A stretch of 64,000 nucleotides of DNA from Voacanga thouarsii (taxonomy: Eukaryota; Streptophyta; Magnoliopsida; Gentianales; Apocynaceae). Every line of letters starts with the position of its first letter. The stretch's first letter is position 1. Position numbers and translations under genes: made by a program. This document shows, one piece after another, positions 1 to 12,300 of the stretch. The DNA is taken from NCBI GenBank assembly GCA_026120185.1, contig JANUWF010001053.1:558001-622000 (forward strand), given 5' to 3'. The notes beneath the pieces were generated by a model. That model saw nothing but the letters and a program-made list of their open reading frames with translations, was not told the origin of the DNA and made no database searches.

Positions 1-650
1 TTCTGAACATAGACCTCTCCCGATTTGCTTATATAGCTATCCTCTGATCAACTCCAGTATAGCGGTACCCAACACTTGCGTCCATACAGGGCTTTATACG
101 GAGCTATTCCAATCGAAGCTTGATAACTGTTATTGTACGACAACTCCGCATACGGCACACATTCAATCCACTTATCCCCAAAATCCAGTACATAAGCTCT
201 CAGCATATCCTCTAATATCTGTATAACTCTTTTTGTCTGTCCATCGGTTTGCGGATGCACCATCGTACTGAACTTCAAACTCGACCCCATTGATTCTTGA
301 AACTTGCCCCAAAATCGAGATGTAAATCTTGGATCTCTGTCGGACACAATACTTGAAGGTACTCCATGAAGTCGGACTATTTCTCGCACATAGGTCTGAG
401 CCAACTTCTCTATAGAATCCCTTACATTCACTGGTATGAAATGCGCTCATTTTGTTAGTTGATCCACCACTACCCATATGGCGTCCTTTTGGGTCCTTGC
501 TATAGGGAGTCTGGTAACGAAGTCCATGGTCACTTCCTCCCACTTCCATTCAGGTACTGGCAACGGTTGCAACAGTCCTACTGACTTCTTATGCTCTGCT
601 TTGACTTTCTAACAGGTGAGACACGTTGAGACATACTTAACTACGTTCCG
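1..650 (-). pseudogene. Ty3/gypsy (Tekay/Del type) integrase fragment
   Basis: Minus-strand integrase core of a gypsy polyprotein, which would insert reverse-transcribed element DNA into the nuclear genome. Reading leftward from about 650, the end of the H2C2 zinc finger is seen (CLTC), then the core with VVVD near 460 and SDRDPRF near 330, then HPQTDGQ and the ILEDMLRA block. The usual Glu after DGQ is replaced by Lys (QTKRV), so the third catalytic acid is lost. A TGA follows VDQLTK near 448 and a TAG sits in the zinc finger near 611, so the frame is broken. Integrase continues past the left edge. It belongs to the same element as the RT at 4013-5218, from which it is separated by a truncated LTR and a deletion of the RNase H-integrase linker. 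Confidence 0.88.
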
Positions 651-3600
651 CTTCAATTGCTTTTACAGAAATGAGTGACCACGCACTCCACAATTAGCTT
701 GCCATAGAACCATTTTACATCAATCAGGTTTTATGCAGGAGCTTACCTGATCCTTGCTCAAAGTAAAGGTCTCCAACAGCTGACCTAACCCCACCTGGGT
801 TACACATGAGCCATAATCAAACTCAAGCCAAATATTCACTTTTACAAATAAGACTAGCTCAACTTACCACTATCATGTCCCTAGTGCCCTAAGCTTTAAT
901 ACTAGATAACAAATAAGAAGGGTTTATAACATAAATCTAGCTTGATATTAAAATAACTAGGGTTTGGGAAATAGGTACTATAAGTTGAAAGTTTAAATCT
1001 TGCTAAAAATAAATTATGGTTTATTTGATGAAGGGTCCTAGGACCTAGATGTAACTATTTAAAATAATAATCTATTGATAATTAATTGTTAGAAAATAAT
1101 TGGTAACTAAAATTAGTTGTAAGTAAATTTTAATAGGTTTTGATTAAAAGATAATAAATAAATTTTAATAGTATTTATGAACATAAGACTTACAAAATTA
1201 ATATTTCACTTATTATGATTACTTATATACAAGGCTTTATTTGATATTGTTATTTTATATAATATCTATATATTTTATTTCTTTAATAAAAGCTATCATT
1301 TATTTGACTAAAATATCACTATTTTGTATAAATGACCAAATCCACATTTTCCTAGGGTTTTTGAAATTTACTAGAAGAAATTATAGCAATAATCATTTTA
1401 TTGATGAAATAAAATTAGCTTAGGGACAATAAGGTCATGATCATATTTCCACATCCAAACCATAATCATGAACATATACTCCACTCCAATTCATCAAATC
1501 AACCAAATCATGAATAAAGCCATAAATCTAAATTTACCAAGACATGATCCAACCTCTACCAACATAAACATAATCATGGCTTTAACAATCATACATGAAC
1601 ATAAACCATATTCACCAAATGTGACATAATCTCTAACATGCTTGATCACATAAACCACTCACGACATGGAAAGCATTCAACAAAACCCTAAAACATCATA
1701 TAACCTAACCAATACCAATCATCATCATGCATCAATCCCATCTCCATCATATACACACATTTATTCATGCTTCAATCTCAACTCATCACAACAACACATG
1801 CTCAAACCCTAATCATAATCCATCTCCTTCCAATATCATCCTAGATACATGAATCTAGAATTTAAAAAGAGGGTTGAAGAGGCTTACTTGATTGATGAGT
1901 ACCTTGGAGTAGTTTCGAATGGATCCTAACTCTTAGGAGACTTGATCCATCCAATGGAGTTGAAGAAAATATGGCCATGGTTGAAGAATCATTCGGCCAA
2001 GAGAGAGAGAGGGCATTCGGCCAAAAGAGAGAGAGAGAGAGAGAGAGAGGAGGAGGAGGAGGAGGAAAAGAGAGTCCATTAGTATATTTATATATACATA
2101 TTTCATTAGAAGTTGAAGATGAGAGAAGGTGGGGTGGTTGATCATGCTTACCTTGAAGGTGTTCTTGGCCTTCTCGAAAATACTGGTTTTTTTTATCCGA
2201 ATGAGAGGGCTTGATTTCCGAGTTTGATTTTAAAAGTGGTAGGAATAGATTCACAGAAGTGAGTAGGTACAATCTGGAATTTTTTTTGAAGAAGAAGATT
2301 GAAGTGGTTTTGGTGGTCTTAAGTGAGAGAAGGTTAGTAGGTGTTCTTGGTGTTCTTGAAGGCTGAAGAGAATGGAGAGCTTTTGATTGAAGCTGGCCGA
2401 AATTCTGTGGGATTGGAGTGGCCGAATTGTTTGAGAGATTTTGGTAGTTGATTTTTCTGGTTTGAGAGGAAAAGGAAGGCTGGTTACTTGAAATCCTAAG
2501 AGAATATTTTAGGGCATCAAATTTGGAAACAAAATATGGCAAGAAGATCTTGGTCAATGGAGAGCTTTTAGAAGCTCTAATGGCTGGCTGGTTAATCAGT
2601 TTTTTTGCTGGGATGAAAGCTGTGTGAAGGGGCTTAATGGTGGCCGAAAATATGGAATACAAAGGTGCAGGGATTTCTGGTTGTTTGAGAGATGAATTAT
2701 GGTAGTTTACTAAATATGATTGCTGAAATTTTGGTCTCCAATCAATGGCTTGATTGGAGTGATTGATGGAGAGTTTTTAGGGGCAGCCATGGACTAGTTT
2801 TTCGATTAAAATGTTGGGGAAGATGATGAAGCTCAATTCATGGCTATTCAAGAGGAGTTTGTATAGAAAAATGGTGAAGTTTCGGTTAAGGCTGAAGAAG
2901 GAAGAAAGTTGGAAATTATGCCCAATTTTTTTTTCTGCAAGTTTGATGGAAAATTCTGGGTAGATTTTGCTGCCATTGTTCAGTCGGTTTACAGAGGATT
3001 TGAAGGGATATTCAGAGGTCTTTCAAGGCTGATTTCCAGCCTTCTTTATGGAGGAAAAACGTGGCTAAGATACTGGGTGAAAAATTGGAAGAATCAGCTT
3101 GGTTTAGGCTCACCAAAGCTGCGAAATTGTCCCAAAAAATTTTCTGGTTTGCATAGATTTTGTGCAGCTCGATTTTGGATGTGATTCTCAATCTTCAAGT
3201 TGAGTGATTTGACCATTGTTCTGGCAGAATTTGAGAGGTAAAGGTGGCTGAAAATTTTGACACTTGGACTGGACAAGAAGCTGGAAAATTATCAGTTTAC
3301 AACATGAAGGAAATGAACACAGCTAGGTTGGAGTTTTGAAGGTTCAACCATGGAGATTAATTCTCTTGGGAATCTTCCAACACTCCTTCCCATTTTCAGC
3401 CACAAGATAACTCACTCATAGCCATTTTCGAAACCTAAACCTCACATAACCTTGCTGGAATTTTTTTGGAATAAAGTTGGCTTGAATAAATTAAACAACT
3501 TAATGAATTGTGAAGTAAGAAAAACTAAGGATCAAGAAGGGTGTGAATTCCTTTGGAAATTTTTGTAGGGCACAAGAGTAGGATTAGGATATTCCTATCA

Positions 3601-4012
3601 TGCCTCCACTAAGACAACACTCCTACTCCTCCCTAAGAATACAAGGCCAAAAATATAGCATTCCTACACAAAAATAAAATTTAATCATGCTAAAACTCCA
3701 ATGATGGAATTTGAACCCAATACCTCAAGAATTAATTTCAAAACTCTACCCACTAAACTACAACAACTCTTATTCTTATTTTCTCTCCCAAATATTTTCC
3801 TATTTAATCCTTAAGCTATCTCCCTATTTTCACCTCAAGCAAAAATTACCATTTTGCTCTTCTTACTCAACAAGCACAATTAAGCCATCTAGGCTACAAA
3901 TCACAAATCTAAAGCACATAAAATTATACGAAAATATATTTATGCCTGTAATAAAGTATGATATGCATCCCAACCCCCTTACTCTAAGGTTGGTTTCAAC
4001 TGGGGTTTCACA
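651..4012 (-). mobile_element. Truncated giant LTR, copy A of the 4.2-4.35 kb family
   Basis: Right end is intact: the plus strand reads GGGGTTTCACA to 4012, the reverse complement of the family start TGTGAAACCCC. The body is collinear with the LTR at 48717-53068, including the GA microsatellite, the CTTGATCCA block and the tract near 3000-3120. The left end begins inside the LTR (around TTTTACAGAAATGAGTG), so roughly 0.9-1 kb of the LTR 3' end is missing. It interrupts a gypsy polyprotein just after the RNase H end motif DALSRK. ORFs inside it, such as one at 1862-2662, are low-complexity readings of LTR DNA and were not accepted as genes. Confidence 0.85.
2020..2066. repeat. GA/GGA microsatellite inside LTR copy A
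   Basis: Run of GAGAGA passing into GGAGGAGGA. It occupies the same LTR position as the simple repeats at 11658-11671, 41792-41825 and 51060-51117, but with different length and purity. Confidence 0.9.
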
Positions 4013-5218
4013 TTTCTACTCAGGGCATCAACAACAACGTTGGCCTTTTCGGGATGATAGTTGATTGGACAACAGTACTCCTCTAAAAATTCCTTCCATC
4101 TTCGCTATCTTAGATTCAAGTCCTTCTGGGTGAAAATGTACTTCAGGCTCTTGTGATCAGTGAACATTTCATATTCTGCTCCGTACAGGTAGTGCCACCA
4201 TTTCTTTAAATCGAACATAATGGCAGCCAGCTCTAGATCATGCGTGGGATAATTAACTTCATGAGGCCTCAACTTTCGAGAAGCATAGGCGATCACCTTT
4301 CGGTCTTACATCAAAACTACTCCCAAACCTTCCTTCGAATCATTGGTATACAGTGCATAAGGCTTATCTCCCTCTGGTAGACTCAACACTGGCGCTGTCA
4401 TTAATCTCCGTTTCAGCTCTTGGAAACTCTTCTCACATTTTTCACTCCAAATAAATGGTACGTCCTTTCTCAGCAGTTAAGTCATAGGCGATGCGAGCGT
4501 TGAAAATCCTTTGATAATGCTCCTATAATATCCAGCCAATCCCAAGAAGTTTCGAATCTCGATGATATTCTTCGGCTGCTTCCGGTCTGAAACTGCTTCA
4601 GCCTTCGCTGGGTCTACCTTGATCTCATCCTTGGTCACCACGTGGCTAAGAAATGTCACACTATCCAGCCAAAACTCATACTTGCTAAACTTGGCGAAAA
4701 GCTTGTGTCTCTTAGCTTTTCCAATACCAGCTTCAAATATTCTGTATGATCCTCCGAGCTCTTGGAATAAATGAGTGTGTCATGGATAAAAACTACTATA
4801 AACTTGTCCAAGTAGGGTTGGAACACTCGATGCATCAAATCCATAAATACTGCTGGTTCATTGGTTACCCCGAACGGCATCACCACGAACTCATAGTGAC
4901 CATATCTTGTGTTAAAGGTCGTCTTGGGGATATCCTCCTCTTTTATCCTCACTTAATAGCATCCTTGCCTCAAATCCAGTTTGAAGTAACAACTGGATCC
5001 TTGCAACTAGTCGAACAGCTGGTCAATTAGCGATAGGGGATACTTATTCTTGATCGTCAGGTTGTTCAAACCCCGATAATCGATACACAGCCTCAGAGTC
5101 CCATTCTTCTTCTTCACAAACAGCATAGGTGCCCCCACGGTGACGTGCTTGGTCTGATATAACCTTGCCTCACCAACTCTTCTAGCTGCTCCTTCAGTTC
5201 TTTCAGCTCCGCCGGTGC
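4013..5218 (-). pseudogene. Ty3/gypsy (Tekay/Del type) reverse transcriptase-RNase H fragment
   Basis: Minus-strand continuation of the polyprotein interrupted at 5219. In order from right to left: RT fingers with APMLFVKKK and [11 protein letters not shown] (near 5070-5140), [18 protein letters not shown] (near 4875), the catalytic strand read as VFIHD (near 4790), the GYYRSI block of the RT-RNase H connection (near 4520), and RNase [20 protein letters not shown] with TDHKSLKY (near 4150-4290), ending at DALSRK. The family normally has two adjacent aspartates in the catalytic strand; here the first is His, so the enzyme would be dead. Several frameshifts and stops separate the blocks. The pieces join the polyprotein at 6676-7370 if the solo LTR 5219-6675 is removed. 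Confidence 0.9.
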
Positions 5219-6675
5219 TGATAGAGGCTAAATTAGCCATGTTTTTCCTAGTTATTTGAGGTTCATTTGTAATATATTTTGTTCAATAATCAGTCATATT
5301 CTTTCATATTTAAGATTTTACCCTTGGAAAGGTATTTTGTTCATTATTTCAAATTTTTAGGATAAAACAAAACAAAACGTCGCAAAATAGAGGAGAGGCG
5401 GCGCCGGCTAGGGCTCTAGAACCAGCGCCGGCCGTGCACTGTTGAAACGAAATTCGAAGCGATGGAAAAATTATTGGAACAGAGGGGAACCGGCGCCGAC
5501 TCCAAGAGTCAAGGTGGCGCCGACTGCATTTTGGACACATTGTGTAAAATTTTGAGAAAACTCAGCGAACAAGTAGAGAAGCAAAACACAACCGACGCCG
5601 GCTCCGAGAGCCAAGGCGGCGCTAGCTATGCCCTGAAGCTAAGGTGGTGCTTGATGTTTTCTACATAGTTTTTGGTAATCTGTGGAGTTTTAGTATCTTC
5701 CAACTTCTACTCAGCCAAGAACTTTGTACCTACGAGTTTAAGCACTTCTTAAGCCTATAAATAGATGAAAAACGCAAGGGAAAAAGGAAGAATTCATTGA
5801 TCATCATAGAAAATCAATCAATTAAAGGAGAAATTCTTCAATTCAAGGAGGGTTGTACAAGAAGGTCTTCAAAGGAAGAAGAAATAGACTTATCTATGAG
5901 TACTTTCTTTTACTTTATTTTTTTTTTCTTGACAATGATGTATTAATTATTTTATTGTAATTTAACATTGTTTTAGATATTCATGATTTTTAGAGTTCTT
6001 TGATCTTTTGATTAATCAATTGTTATTCTTGGTATTAATTACTTGTGCTTATTACGAGATTGATTGTTTAGGTCTTTCCATTAACTTGCTTGGACAAATG
6101 GGTTAAGAGTAGGGATAAAGTAACTCAAGGTTAATTGATGTATGCCAGGATATGGATTCATTAGTTAATTTCATGCATAATTTACCAGGAATGGGAATTA
6201 AATCAAGGACTATGGTTAATGCATCTTTTGGGTAAGACTGGTTGAGACAGGATATATGATACTAAGTTACCTAGAAGATAAGGATTCATGGATTGGACAA
6301 AGAAGTAAATCTATATTATCCGTCATGATGCCGAGAGAATAATTAGTCATGATAAAAATTGGGTACTTTAAGATCATGTTTGTCTAAACAATGGTTTAAG
6401 TTACATAATTCTATATCCTTGACATGTATATATTTTTACTTTATTTTAATTTTCTTTTTATTTATTTTTCACTTTATCCAGTCGGTTAAACAATGAAATA
6501 AAGGTGATTAATGTCTACTTGTTCCTGGAGGATGACACTCATTTGAACCCTATGCTCGGTTAATGATGAGTACGCTTGCTCATATGTGTGATTTGGGTTG
6601 AACATTTCAATTTAAACTTGATTGGGAATGTGCTTAGTTTTTGTATGATTTTTATACCCAAGTCTGGACACATCA
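5219..6675 (+). mobile_element. Solo LTR, Athila-type, with 5-bp target duplication
   Basis: Starts TGATAGAGGC and ends CACATCA, 1457 bp. It is flanked by GGTGC (5214-5218) and AGTGC (6676-6680), a 5-bp duplication with one mismatch. Removing it restores the gypsy reading frame through the YRMA...ELKEL block at the RT N-terminus. Plus orientation is inferred from CCTATAAATAGA at about 5754-5765, followed by an A/G-rich leader. Sequence near both ends matches the inverted LTRs at 55526-57054 and 57959-59894. A GC-rich motif cluster lies upstream of the TATA box. No internal retroelement sequence accompanies it. Confidence 0.9.
5387..5640 (+). repeat. GGCGCC-rich motif cluster upstream of LTR TATA box
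   Basis: At least five copies of a degenerate (C)GGCGCCG motif spread over 250 bp in otherwise AT-rich DNA, for example GGCGCCGGCTAGGG, CAGCGCCGGCC, CCGGCGCCGAC, GTGGCGCCGAC and GACGCCGGCTCC. The cluster ends about 115 bp before TATAAATA. Comparable clusters occur in the LTRs at 18193-18352, 20640-20790, 28671-28810, 56645-56885 and 59672-59712. Confidence 0.7.
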
Positions 6676-7370
6676 AGTGCCATCCGATATGGAGTCCGGG
6701 ACTCTGGTTCCACTCTTGGAACTAGATCCACAGTGAACTCAACTTCTCGGTTAGGAGTTAGAGAAGTGAGTTCCGCAGGGAACACGTCGGGAAAATCCTT
6801 TACCACCTCGGTATCCTCCAAAGTGCGCTAGTCCTTCAACTTGTTTATCACATAAGCCATATATTCTTGACATCCTTGCTTCAACAATTTTTGGGCTTTA
6901 GCCCCAGCTATCGAAAATTTCAATTCCTTTAATCTCTTGCCATTGAATTCCACCACATCACATCCTGGTCTGATGAATTGAAGCGACTTATTCTTACAGT
7001 CTACCCTAGCCCCATGCTTCTCTAGCCAATCCATTCCCAATATCAAATCATAATCATCAATAGCCAAGATTATTAAATCTCCCTCCAAGCTTTCTCTCCC
7101 CACTTCAATTGTACAATTTCACACATACCGATCTACTTGCACCATCTTCCCCAAAGGCATACTCACCAACAAAGTAAAAGGTCGTTCTACTCCATCCCAA
7201 CCCAAATAATGTGCACAGTTCTTGTTTAAATAAGAATGGGTAGATCCAGGGTCTATCAATGCATTAACAGAATGACCTTGGATAGTAAACGTACCTTCTA
7301 CTACTGCCGCATCAGCTCCAACCTCCTCCCGGTTGAGAGCGAAAACTTTTGCTTTCACCTAAGGCTTCTG
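6676..7370 (-). pseudogene. Ty3/gypsy (Tekay/Del type) aspartic protease and RT N-terminus
   Basis: Minus-strand protease of the retroviral pepsin-like type, which cleaves the Gag-Pol polyprotein inside the particle. The active-site block reads NALIDPGSTHSYL near 7230-7270, with the catalytic Asp present in the D-P-G form seen in this lineage. The second conserved block, LILGMDWLEKH, is near 7010-7040. The linker to RT follows, with KDFPDVFPAEL and the VEFTVDLVP segment near 6720-6790, stopping at PYRMA where the solo LTR 5219-6675 was inserted. A TGA at about 7117 and a TAG near 6828 interrupt the frame. It is contiguous with gag on its right. Confidence 0.88.
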
Positions 7371-8480
7371 CGCTCTACTCCCAAATTCTCTCGTAGCATT
7401 GGCTCAATTAGCCCCCGGGATCTGAGCCAGATTTCCTTGCTCGACTCGATGAAGTTTAGGGCAAGTGTTCCGCAGGTGGTTCGGACCTCCGTAGTGGTAA
7501 CATTTCCGCTCACCTCCTTTGGATCAATAATTTTTCTCTGTGTGGCCCCTTTTCCCACATTGTCGGCATAACGGAAGATTTTGCGTAGGACTAACCGGTG
7601 CTGTCTGAGCTTGCTTTCCCTGATTCTGCCACTACTAGTTGGCAGAGCACTTATTAGGTTGCTGCCTCTAAAAAGGTCCCGGCGGTTGTCTTGGCGGCTG
7701 AAAAGGTCTCTGTGCCATTCTGCTGCGGTCCTCATTTTCAATCCGGGTGGCTGCGTCCACGGCCCCTGAGTAGGTCGTTGGTGCAGAAGGTGTCAACACC
7801 CTTCTCAACTCCTGCCTTAGCCCCTTGACAAACTGTCTTGTCCGGTTCTACTCTGTGTCCACCAGCCTCTTGCAGTACTTTGATAATTGGGTAAACCGTG
7901 CCATGTACTGAACTACCGTCATACCTTCCTACTTTAGATTCTGAAACTCATCTTCCTACTTCTCAACTATCCGCTGAGAGATATACTCAGCTTTGAATGC
8001 TTCCACAAAATTAGCCTATGTCCAGTCTTGATCAATCATCTCCCAGTCATCCTGAACCCGTTGCCACCACGCCCGAGCTGGGCTCCTCAATCGGAATGCA
8101 GCAAACTTCACCATTCGCTTCTCAGTGTACTGAAGCGTAGCGAAGATGTCTTCCATCTGCTCTATCTATTGTTCAGCTTTCTGATCCTGCTCGGCTTCTC
8201 CTAAGAAGATGGGCGGTTAAAATTTCAGAAACTGCTCCAAAGCTTCGTCCTCTCCCTTTGGATTCTTTCGTTCAGTCAAAGTCTGAAGAATCTCAGTCAT
8301 CTTGCTGAATGCTTGCACCATTGTCACTTTAACAGGTTCTTCTGACCCCATTTCCAAATCTGGCTCACTCTCATTTCCCTGGTTGGGTGACTGCATTTGA
8401 GTCATCTCAATCTTCGGTGTCATAGGTTTTGCCTCCGGAACTCTTCTGCCTAATGTGGCTATACGACACTTGGGTGCCAT
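7371..8480 (-). pseudogene. Ty3/gypsy (Tekay/Del type) gag
   Basis: Minus-strand gag, the capsid/nucleocapsid precursor. The probable start is the ATG at 8480 (MAPKCRIATLG), followed by an acidic, low-complexity N-terminus. The Retrotrans_gag core is read in pieces: an MVKFAAFRL segment near 8105, the RAWW block near 8070, and a MARFTQLSKYC segment near 7880. A nucleocapsid region near 7500-7590 has two knuckle-like stretches; one reads CRQCGKRGHTEKN with its last Cys changed. At least seven in-frame stops are present, and many fall where a Gln codon is expected. The gene is dead but recognisable along its whole length, and gag leads into protease without a large gap. Confidence 0.82.
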
Positions 8481-8753
8481 TCTAAACCATACTTAGATAA
8501 TAAGTTTATGCATTCAAGCTTTAAATCATTTCAGTTGAGCATGCATTCACATTCAGATTTAAGTGAAAGGAAATTAGATGCAAGTTTTGTATAAAGAATT
8601 ACATATAAATTTCTCTCAAACTTTAGAGTACTCCAGGTACTCTTATTTGCATAAATTTGAAATTAAAGCAGTAAACATGAAAGAAATTCTTAACATAGAA
8701 GTTTATGGAAAGCTGTAAATAAAACATCCTAATCATAGCATCCTTTAGCCTCC

Positions 8754-9221
8754 CTAGTCCTCATCGGAGTCTTCAAAGTCGGCCTCATATAACCATCCCC
8801 CAGAATTCTTAGTAACGTCTATCCCAACCCTACTTGCAAACCTATCTATTGGTTCTTTCCCGGGTCATCTAGAACTCTCCCCGGTCTCAACCTAGTTGGG
8901 TGGGGGTATGAAGGAAGGTCTAAGTGGAGATTCATAATATATTTCCCCCAGATCATCACTATCAGCTGACAAGTCAACTACGGGACTAGGAGAGTGGGGA
9001 ACATATTCCATATCAATTTCCTCATCTTCACTGTTAGTAACCAAGTCTATCGCAGGTATTGGGAGTGGCTCATTAATCAAGACCTCATCATCACTGCTAT
9101 CATCCAAGGGAATAATTGGCTACGGTGCAGGCTGAGGTGTAGGCTGAGGCACTGGTAGGTCTTTCAGGTAGATAGGGATGGGAGGATGCTATGGCTGCCC
9201 TTTCCTTGCGGTTCTAAGCAT
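8754..9221 (-). pseudogene. Acidic leader ORF between PBS and gag of the Tekay/Del element
   Basis: From ATG 9221-9219 to TAG 8756-8754 there is one 155-codon frame, interrupted only by about four in-frame stops, each explained by a single C-to-T change (CAG to TAG or CGA to TGA). The product starts MLRTARKGQP, has a proline-rich stretch (PVPQPTPQPAP), then Asp/Glu/Ser-rich blocks such as DDSSDDEVL and NSEDEEIDMEYVPHSP. It lies between the primer-binding site and the gag ATG. I cannot assign a function; an acidic peptide of this composition could be a small accessory protein or a chance-preserved leader frame. The residual openness over 155 codons of AT-rich DNA favours former coding use. Confidence 0.5.
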
Positions 9222-9315
9222 TCTAACTATCCTACAGTATGAACAAGACAGGTTAGATAAAATATTTAAACTTAATAAAACAGGACATATACTATCAATA
9301 TTTGCCTATACCTAG

Positions 9316-9329
9316 TCTCTGATACTACT
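9316..9329 (-). promoter_or_regulatory. Primer-binding site of the Tekay/Del element
   Basis: Directly inside the 5' LTR end (TGTTACA on the minus strand) is AGTAGTATCAGAGA. It resembles TGGTATCAGAGC, the usual plant PBS complementary to the 3' end of initiator tRNA-Met, with two to three changes. It fixes the orientation of the element and makes 9330-13519 the 5' LTR. Confidence 0.75.
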
Positions 9330-12300
9330 TGTAACACCCAACTACCTAGGCCCAACAGGGCCGGGAATGTCGCCCTGTCCAAAGAATAAGGGGTCTTTAT
9401 AACTAGGTTACACAAATGGAAATAAAAATAATACTTTAAAATTGAACTTATTACAACCCAAAAATTCAGGAACAAATCCAAAATAAATTGATTACTATCC
9501 TCTTTCCAAACAACACATAAAATAAATAACATAAAGTCTTCAAAGTAGACAACAAATCTAGCTACTCATCTCCACAGTATGATTGACCTGAAAACATGGC
9601 ATAAAAGGTGATGAAATAAAAATCTCAATAAGCCCGTGTGTGCTTTGAGTGTTTCAGGTAAAACAGTTCATGTATGCAAGCTGTAAAAATTGTATAAGAG
9701 AAAGTGCTGGCAAGTAATAAATAAGGTTAAAAATAAAGAGTGGCATTTTGCTTTTCAAACCATACATGTGCACAATAAATATAACCACTCAAATGGGTAG
9801 TCATGGGTTACCACACGTTGGGCCCCATGACCATATAATGATCAGAAAGCCACACTTTATGTAGACTGACAAAAGGTAGGTGATCGGCCTACCGGGTGAG
9901 ATACTCCTCATTCTCTACACCTAAGCTTACCGGTTATCCACTCCGAAAACACATAGACCACATGACTAAAATTTGCTAGCTCGAACCAGCATAACCTACT
10001 GGACTAGCATCCTATCCGAGAAGGACTCACCCCTCAGAGGTGGGCACCTACTGAGAGACTTACCCTAACCCTTCAAAGACTAATCCTAGTAGTCTATCCT
10101 TATTGAGTACTCAACAATGATTGTCCCACTTGGGAAAAACTCATAATACATTGCTTTATTTAAAAATAGAAATTAAGGGTTTCTAAAATTCTTGTCAAAG
10201 TTAGTTTTTAGAAAGAGTTTAGTGTTTGTGCAAAACTACTTGTTCGATTTTCAAATGATTTGTTTGACTGAAACAAAAAAGGAAACAGTCCTTAATTGCC
10301 TTTACAAAATGAGTGTCCATACACATCGGGTTTGGCTTGCCATAGAAATCTTTTGTCTTCAAATAAGTTTATGCATAGGCTTACCTGATCCTTTGCTTGA
10401 GCAAATTCAAAAATCTTCCAAAACTGACCTAACCTCACCTGGGATAAACACAAGTCATAAGGTTATACTCAGGCTATATTTGCTTACATAAATAATCCTA
10501 GTTCAACTTATTATAATGATGACCCTAATGTCCTAAGCTTTAAGGCTAGATGATAAAGGATTTTATAAAATAAGACTATCTTGATAAGATAAAATAACTA
10601 GGGGTTGTAAAATAATTACTAATAAGTTATAGGTTCAAATAATAAATCTTGAGTGTTGTTATTAATAAATAAACTAGGGTTTAATTGTTGAAGAATCCTA
10701 AGTTCTAAATGGTATAAATGGTCATTCTTAAATAGTATTTTTAAAATAAATATTAAATTATTAATAATATCTTAATTGATACATAGTAAATAATTATTAA
10801 TAAATAAAATTAATAATAAATAAATTTTATCAAGTTTTGATTAATAGATAACAAATAAATATAAATAGTATTTATGAATATATGATCTACAAGGTCATTA
10901 ATATTTTACTTATTTATATAAAATGTTTCATATATATATATATATATATATATAATTTTTAATAAAAGATATCATTTATTTGACTAGTAAAATATCACTA
11001 TTTTATTGAATATTCCAATTTCAAAACTTTCTAAGAATTTCAAAATCTTGGGAGAAAAGCATGGTAATAATTTTAATTGGGGTAATAAAATTTGCTAATC
11101 AAAATAGACTAGGATCAACAAGGTCATGATTATAATTTTCCTATTACTAACAAGATTCATGAGCATATAAACCAACATCAATCAACAAACTATTCTATTC
11201 ATGAACAAAGGCTTAAATCCATATCTACTATCACATGATCAAATCCCTACTAAGCATAATCATACTCACAGCTTCAATGAAAGTAAGAACATAGTTTCCT
11301 ATTCACCAAAGGTGACATAACATTCTAGCATGCTTAAACATTCATAATTTCTTAAGACATGATAAACATGCATTGATCCACAAAGAAATTCACAAAGTTT
11401 AACCATGATCAATCATTCTCATGCTCCAATCTCAACTCCTTCATACATATGCATATACTCAATCTCCCATTCATATTCTATACTTCCTATCATTAACCAA
11501 GAGACATGAATCCAGAATTCAAAATAAGGGTTAAAGAGAAATACTTGGTTGATGACTATCTCGATGAAGATTTAAGAAGATCCACACGCTTGAAAGTCTT
11601 AAATTGTCCAAGAAAGGAAAAAGAAAACGGCCATGGTTGTAGCAACCATTTTGGTTGAGAGAGAGAGAGAGCATTAGTATGATATGTTAAAGATTGAAGG
11701 GAAGAAGATGAACAAAAGTTGTTCTTAGTTACCTTGATCATGTTCTTGAGACTTCGAGGAAAATTATGGTTTTGATCCAATTGCCAATTTTTGTTTTCAA
11801 GATTTGATGTTATAAAATCTAGAAATGGACTCTAGGGAGTATGTAGGCATGTTCTGGAGTTTTTGGGAGGGATTGGAGGTGTTTAGAGTGGTCTTTGGCT
11901 TGAAGAAAGGTAGTGTGTGTTCTTGGTGTTCTTGGTGTTCTTGGAGAGGATTAGAGATAAAATGCTGGACGAATTTCTGAAGGGGCTGGCCGAATGATTG
12001 AGGAAGTTATGGGATTTTGATTTTCAGATTAGAGAGGAGAGAAAAATCTAGTTGTTTGAAATTCAAATAGAGAAATTTAAGGAGTGTTTTAAGGTAAAAG
12101 ATATTGTAATGGTGTTTGATTGATGGAGGTTCTTGGAGCTGCAAATGGCCGACTAGTTTGCTGTGGTTTGCTGAATTGAATGAGGGTTGAGGGAGCTATA
12201 AGGCTGGCTGAATTTCTAAGTTCAATGGTGGGAGGATTTCTAGTTATGAAGCTTAATCCAAGGGTGTTTTCATGGAGTAAATGCTGGAAATTTTGGAATT

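Noticed and set aside
1862..2662. 266-codon frame on the minus strand
   Set aside because: It lies in LTR copy A, runs through the GA repeat, has no known domain, and the equivalent frame is split in copy E.
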